The notes beneath the pieces are model-generated. The model was not told the origin of the DNA. It saw only the letters and a program-made list of their open reading frames with translations, and made no database searches. 17,883 nt of DNA from the NCBI GenBank assembly GCA_002343455.1, contig DDSR01000134.1, positions 1-17,883 on the forward strand. Direction: 5' to 3'. A program made the translations under genes and the position numbers. The DNA is from Deltaproteobacteria bacterium UBA2385 (GTDB lineage Bacteria; Myxococcota_A; UBA796; UBA2385). Below, piece after piece: positions 13,906-17,883 of the stretch; within the stretch, counting starts at the first letter, position 1, and each line of letters begins with the position of its first letter.

Positions 13906-15882
13906 GTGCGCGCCTTCCTCATCCCCCTGCTCCTCGTCCTGGTCCCGCCCTCTCGGGCCGCCTCGGGCCTGACGCCTGCCCGGCACCACCCGGTGCTCAC
14001 CGGCATCGTGGCAGCGGGCCTCTCCGAGTACCACTACGCGGCGCGCCCGCTGGACGACCAGCTCTCGGCCTGCTGGCTCAACGCCGCCGTCGAGGCGACC
14101 GACCCCGGCCGCTCCTTCTTCACGGCCGAGGATCGCGCCCTCTTCGCCCGCTTCGAGCGCGACCTGGACGACCGGGTCAAGGCCAGCCCCCCCGACCTCG
14201 TGCCCGCCTTCGCCATCGAGGCCCGCTTCGCGATGCGCGCTCGCGAGCGGGTCGCGTGGACCCGGGCCGCCTTGTTGGCTCCGTTGGACCTGCTCAACGA
14301 CGAGCGGCTGGTGGCGGACCGCAGCAAGGCCCCCTGGGCCGCCGACGAGGCCGCCCTGAAGGAGATCTGGCGCCAGGAGCTGGAGGAGGACTGGATCCGC
14401 CTCAGCCTCGAGGGCATCGCCGAGGAGGAGATCCCGACGACGATCGGCAAGCGCATGGACCGGCTGGAGCAATTCCTCAACGAGCGCGAGTCCGCCGATG
14501 TGATCGAGAGCTGGCTGGAGGGCCTGACCACCTGCTACGACCCGCACACCGCCTACATGAAGCCGGTCTCGGCCGACGACTTCGCCATCAGCACCTCCGG
14601 CTCGCTGGAGGGCATCGGCGCGCAGCTCAGCAAGGACGGCGAGCTGGTCACGATCACCGAGGTCCTCCCGGGGGGGCCCGCCGCCCAGTCCAACGAGCTG
14701 CTCAAGGACGACCGCATCGTCGGTGTCGCCCAGGGGCAGGAGGCCTTCGTCGACGTGGTCGGCATGCGGTTGGACAAGGTGGTCCGGCTGATCCGCGGCC
14801 CCAAGGGCACGACGGTCCGGCTGAAGGTGATCCCGGCGCGCTCGGTGGACCCCGCCGAGCGGCGCGAGGTCTCGCTGGTGCGCGACCGGATCGACCTCGA
14901 AGCGGTCGAGCCCACCCTGGAGATCGTCGAGCAGGTCACCCAGACCGGGACCCGCCGGGTGGCGGTGATCGAGCTGCCCGCCTTCGTGGGCGAGGCCACC
15001 GACGCCGAGGGCGGCAAGCGCCCCTCCAGCACCCAGCGCATGGCCGCCCTGCTGGCCGAGGCCGGCGCGGTCGACGCCGTGGTGCTGGACCTGCGCGCCA
15101 ACGGCGGCGGCATCCTGGAGGAGGCCGTCGGCGTCGCGGGCCTCTTCATCAAGACCGGCCCCGTGGTGCAGATCCGCGACGGCTCGGGCCAGATCGAGGT
15201 GATGGAGGACCGGGACAAGAGCATCGGCTGGGCTGGGCCCCTGCTGGTGCTGACCAGCCCGGCCTCGGCCTCGGCCAGCGAGATCGTCGCCGGCGCGCTG
15301 CGCGACCACGGGCGGGCCATCATCGTCGGCAGCGAGAGCACCTTCGGCAAGGGCACCGTCCAGTCCGTCGTGCCCCTCGATCCGATCCTGTCCGCCTTCG
15401 TGCCCGAGCTGAACGGCAAGAACCTCGGCGGGGTGCTCAAGCTGACCTTCTCGCAGTACTACCTCCCGGCCGGGCAGAGCACCCAGGCGATCGGCGTGCC
15501 CTCGGACGTGGTCCTCCCCTCCCCCCTCGACGGGCGGCTGGTGCTGGAGCGGGATCGACCGCAGGCCCTGCCCGCGGACCAGATCCCCAGCGCTCGCCCC
15601 AAGGCCGACCGCGACCTGGCCTCGCTCCGGAGCGAGCTGTCCCGCCGCTCGGTGGCCCGGATCGCCGACGATCCGCACTTCGCCGCGATGAGCGAGATGA
15701 AGCGCCTGATCGACGAGATGGACGAGCGCACCGAGCTGAGCCTGGTCCTGGCCGAGCGGCAGGCCGAGTCCACCCTGCGCAAGGAGCGCTGGGAGGCCTT
15801 GGAGGCCAAGCTGGTCGAGCACGAGGACCCGGTCCGCGAGGAGGCCCTCCGGGTCGCCGCGGACCTCGCCGACCTCTGGTGA
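13906..15882 (+). CDS. prc: Tail-specific (C-terminal processing) protease Prc, S41 family
   Basis: Periplasmic serine protease that degrades or trims proteins from their C-termini. A signal peptide (about 1-18, ending SRA) is followed by the TSP N-terminal domain, recognisable from LSEYHYAARPLDDQL (39-53) and the RSFF segment near 69-72. A PDZ domain spans about 233-312. The S41 catalytic core follows: LDLRANGGG (394-402), Ser456 within ASASASEI, and Lys482 within FGKGTVQ, which align with the Ser430/Lys455 dyad of E. coli Prc. The C-terminal helical domain (about 560-658) is charged. Its 658 residues are close to the 682 of E. coli Prc. It reads from a GTG with a strong ribosome binding site, is divergent from the peptide-importer unit, and its stop is 3 bp from that of the convergent DUF3999-like gene. 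Confidence 0.93.
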   Translation: MRAFLIPLLLVLVPPSRAASGLTPARHHPVLTGIVAAGLSEYHYAARPLDDQLSACWLNAAVEATDPGRSFFTAEDRALFARFERDLDDRVKASPPDLVPAFAIEARFAMRARERVAWTRAALLAPLDLLNDERLVADRSKAPWAADEAALKEIWRQELEEDWIRLSLEGIAEEEIPTTIGKRMDRLEQFLNERESADVIESWLEGLTTCYDPHTAYMKPVSADDFAISTSGSLEGIGAQLSKDGELVTITEVLPGGPAAQSNELLKDDRIVGVAQGQEAFVDVVGMRLDKVVRLIRGPKGTTVRLKVIPARSVDPAERREVSLVRDRIDLEAVEPTLEIVEQVTQTGTRRVAVIELPAFVGEATDAEGGKRPSSTQRMAALLAEAGAVDAVVLDLRANGGGILEEAVGVAGLFIKTGPVVQIRDGSGQIEVMEDRDKSIGWAGPLLVLTSPASASASEIVAGALRDHGRAIIVGSESTFGKGTVQSVVPLDPILSAFVPELNGKNLGGVLKLTFSQYYLPAGQSTQAIGVPSDVVLPSPLDGRLVLERDRPQALPADQIPSARPKADRDLASLRSELSRRSVARIADDPHFAAMSEMKRLIDEMDERTELSLVLAERQAESTLRKERWEALEAKLVEHEDPVREEALRVAADLADLW

Positions 15883-15885
15883 GGC

Positions 15886-17853
15886 TCAGGCCTGATCTGG
15901 GGCGGGCCCTGCTGGGACCTCTGCCGGAGCCTCGGGCGGCACGGCCCGAAGCAGGCCGATCACCAGCACGATCAGGCCGCCGATCAGCGCGGCGAGGCCG
16001 CCCAGGACCATGGCGCGCTCGGCGCCGCTGGGCGGGGTCGGCTCGAGGGCGCGGCGGGGCCCCAGGCTGGCGACCGCGGTGGCCCGGGCGAAGAGCTCGC
16101 CCCGCAGCAGGCTGAGGTCGTAGTCGGGCAGGGGCCGCTGGCGATCCCCGTAGACTAGCCGTGCGCCGCCCTCGGGCAGGGAGGCGACCAGCTCCATGCT
16201 GCGCACGCTGGCGCTGAGGCCGTCGATGGGCAAGGGCGGGTCGTCGCCGTTCTCGATGGTGAGCACCAGCTCGCGGCCCAGGGGCTGTCCGACCTCCACC
16301 GACAGGGTCGACGGGCGCTCCGACCCCGACCAGGTGATCACCCGAATGGGGTCAAGCGTGGCCCCCCGCGCGCGGGAGAGGGTGATGGTCCGGCTGAAGA
16401 CCGGGGCCGAGGTCGTGATGCGCACGGCGGAGATCGGCGGCCCGTCGTCGTGCTCGCCCGCCAGGGGCAAGGCGGCCCGCAGGACCGAGCGCGAGCCCTG
16501 CTCGGTGCGGGTGAACTCCAGCGCGCCCAGCTCGGCGTCAACCGGCCGCTGCCGCAGCAGGTAGGGGATCTGCTGGCCCTGGGCGTCCACGAGCCGCAGA
16601 TCGGCGAGCCCCGCCTGGGCGTCGGCCACCACCTCGGCGCCGAGCGGCAGCCGCACCAGGCCCGGCCCGCCCTCGACCGCGTGCTCCCAGCGCATCCCTC
16701 TCAGGCTGATCTCCGTGCTGGGCAGCGCGAGGCCGGCCCGCAGCTCCGGCGGCTGCCACAGGGGGTTGGCCTGGACCTCGCTCGCCGCGAAGGATCCCAC
16801 CGCGAGGCGAGCCAGCTCGGGCAGGGCCAGGCCGATGTCCCCGCTGGGGCTGGTCTGGGCCGGGGCGCCGCCCAGCAGGGTCCAGGTGCCCGGTCGCGCC
16901 TCGGGCAGCAGCAGCTCGGCGCCCTCCAGCTCGACGGTGGCGGTCGGGATGCGGAGCGGGACGAGCGCGCTGGACTCGACCCAGACCACCAGCAGATCCC
17001 CCTCGCCCGGCTCGACGAGGAGGGTCGTCATGTCCAGATCGGCGCCGCCCAGGCGCACCCGACGGATGCTGCCGTTGGGGTTGGACCAGTGACCGGGGTC
17101 CAGCTCCGAGACACGGCGCACCTCGACGGAGCGCTCGAAGACCGGCTCCTCGGGGTGCAGGCGGACCGAGCGCACCGGGAGCGGGAGCCCCAGGTCGATC
17201 GTGTAGCGGGCCCAGCCGTCCTCCTGGAGGATCGGCGCCGAGACCGGCAGCTCGACGGTCAGGGGCTCGACGTGGGGCTGCGCGCGGATGATGGCGTCCA
17301 CCCGGACCAGCCCGGTGGCGGTCTCGTGCAGCCGCTCGATCCGCACGCGGAAGGGCCCCCGCAGCCCCGGGATCGGCACGCTGGTGTTGCTGCCCTGGTC
17401 GTGCTCCCAGACCAGGACGGGCTCGCCCACCGCCACCCAGGCGCCGCCCTCCTGCCGGTCTACCCCGACCCGCGCCACCCAGGCTCGCCCGCCCAGCTCG
17501 ACCTCCAGCGCAGACACGGGGCGCTCGGTGCCCTCGGCGATCCAGGTCAGGGTCTCCTCGCCCGGCCGCAGGCGCAGCGGCAGGCGCTCGGCGGCGCCCT
17601 CTCCCCGGGCCAGGGCGAAGCCCCGCGCGACCCCCTCGGGGTCCAGCAGCGCCAGGTCCGAACCGTCGACCGGCTCGGCCGCCGACCGCAGGTTCAGGGG
17701 CAGGGGGATGCGCACGACCTTGCCGGCCACTGGGGCGGGCAGCTCCACCTGGGTGCGCAGGGGGTAGCGCGCCGGATCCAGGCCGACGGGGTCGGCCGCC
17801 CAGGCGAGGCCAGCGGGGAGGAGGAGGCCGGCGAAGGTGAGGATCGTGAGCAT
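15886..17853 (-). CDS. Exported DUF3999-like protein with C-terminal membrane anchor
   Basis: The function of this family is unknown. A signal peptide (cleavage near GLAWA, residues 15-19) and one C-terminal membrane helix (about 613-636), followed by a Pro/Ala-rich cytoplasmic tail, place the bulk of the protein in the periplasm, anchored in the inner membrane. The body is all-beta. The segment LRLVDAQGQQIPYLLRQ (419-435) and the later PVFSRTITLSR segment (484-494) fit DUF3999. The protein appears to contain two copies of the module (about 28-345 and 377-585), which would explain its 655 residues against about 450 for members I know. DUF3999 genes often sit beside DUF2339 multispan proteins; such a gene could lie to the right of this window, but that cannot be seen. 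GAGGAG lies 5 nt before the ATG. Confidence 0.75.
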   Translation of the reverse strand: MLTILTFAGLLLPAGLAWAADPVGLDPARYPLRTQVELPAPVAGKVVRIPLPLNLRSAAEPVDGSDLALLDPEGVARGFALARGEGAAERLPLRLRPGEETLTWIAEGTERPVSALEVELGGRAWVARVGVDRQEGGAWVAVGEPVLVWEHDQGSNTSVPIPGLRGPFRVRIERLHETATGLVRVDAIIRAQPHVEPLTVELPVSAPILQEDGWARYTIDLGLPLPVRSVRLHPEEPVFERSVEVRRVSELDPGHWSNPNGSIRRVRLGGADLDMTTLLVEPGEGDLLVVWVESSALVPLRIPTATVELEGAELLLPEARPGTWTLLGGAPAQTSPSGDIGLALPELARLAVGSFAASEVQANPLWQPPELRAGLALPSTEISLRGMRWEHAVEGGPGLVRLPLGAEVVADAQAGLADLRLVDAQGQQIPYLLRQRPVDAELGALEFTRTEQGSRSVLRAALPLAGEHDDGPPISAVRITTSAPVFSRTITLSRARGATLDPIRVITWSGSERPSTLSVEVGQPLGRELVLTIENGDDPPLPIDGLSASVRSMELVASLPEGGARLVYGDRQRPLPDYDLSLLRGELFARATAVASLGPRRALEPTPPSGAERAMVLGGLAALIGGLIVLVIGLLRAVPPEAPAEVPAGPAPDQA

Positions 17854-17858
17854 CAGGG

Positions 17859-17864
17859 CTCCTC
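17859..17864 (-). promoter_or_regulatory. Ribosome binding site of the DUF3999-like gene
   Basis: Read on the minus strand, GAGGAG lies 5 nt before the ATG at 17853, fixing the start directly ahead of the signal peptide. The last 30 bases of the window hold nothing else I can name. They may be the end of an upstream gene in the same unit. Confidence 0.6.
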
Positions 17865-17883
17865 GGGAGGTCGAGGCTCGGGC

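Noticed and set aside
13849..15822. 657-codon minus-strand open frame opposite prc, and a plus-strand frame at 13842-16115
   Set aside because: Both are shadows of the prc gene. One is Gln/Leu/His-rich and the other Arg/Pro/Gly-rich, and neither has a domain.

Overview
The window is a GC-rich stretch (about 70% G+C by eye), densely packed with genes and with strong third-position G/C bias, which is why long spurious open frames lie opposite almost every gene. Lipoprotein-type and periplasmic proteins, Prc-type protease and a Yej-like peptide importer point to a Gram-negative bacterium. The overall style fits a Myxococcota-like or similar high-GC lineage, but no marker gene here fixes the taxonomy. 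No rRNA, tRNA, CRISPR array, insertion sequence or integrase was seen.

Layout. Left block (143-7720, minus strand, read right to left): a polytopic GT-C-like membrane protein, an M1 zinc aminopeptidase with a C-terminal helical-repeat tail (only 2 bp after it), a membrane-anchored subtilisin-type protease, and an arylsulfotransferase-like lipoprotein. Middle (7772-8684, plus strand): two small overlapping genes for a membrane-anchored CsbD/YqjD-like protein and a YqjE/holin-III-like protein, divergent from the left block. Then (8702-13667, minus strand) a three-gene peptide importer: substrate-binding protein, YejB/OppB-like permease and YejE/OppC-like permease. No ATPase gene is present in the window. 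Right block: prc (S41 tail-specific protease, plus strand, 13906-15882), convergent with a DUF3999-like exported protein (minus strand, 15886-17853).

How the genes may work together. Three proteases of different classes (S8, M1, S41) and a peptide-importer core lie within 16 kb. This suggests a theme of peptide breakdown and uptake at the cell envelope, although they sit in separate transcription units and the link is inference.

The most unusual feature is in the OppB-like permease. A complete WD40-type beta-propeller of about seven blades is inserted into its first extracytoplasmic loop, between the conserved PGDP segment and the conserved segment before TM2. The rest of the permease is intact. 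This would place a propeller on the periplasmic face of a peptide transporter, next to where the binding protein docks. The binding protein is also unusual: it appears to be held by an uncleaved N-terminal membrane anchor plus a helical, low-complexity stalk rather than by a lipobox. Other points of interest are an internally duplicated DUF3999 protein, a subtilase whose inhibitor-like prodomain follows several membrane helices, and a cluster of nested inverted repeats in the importer/prc divergent region.
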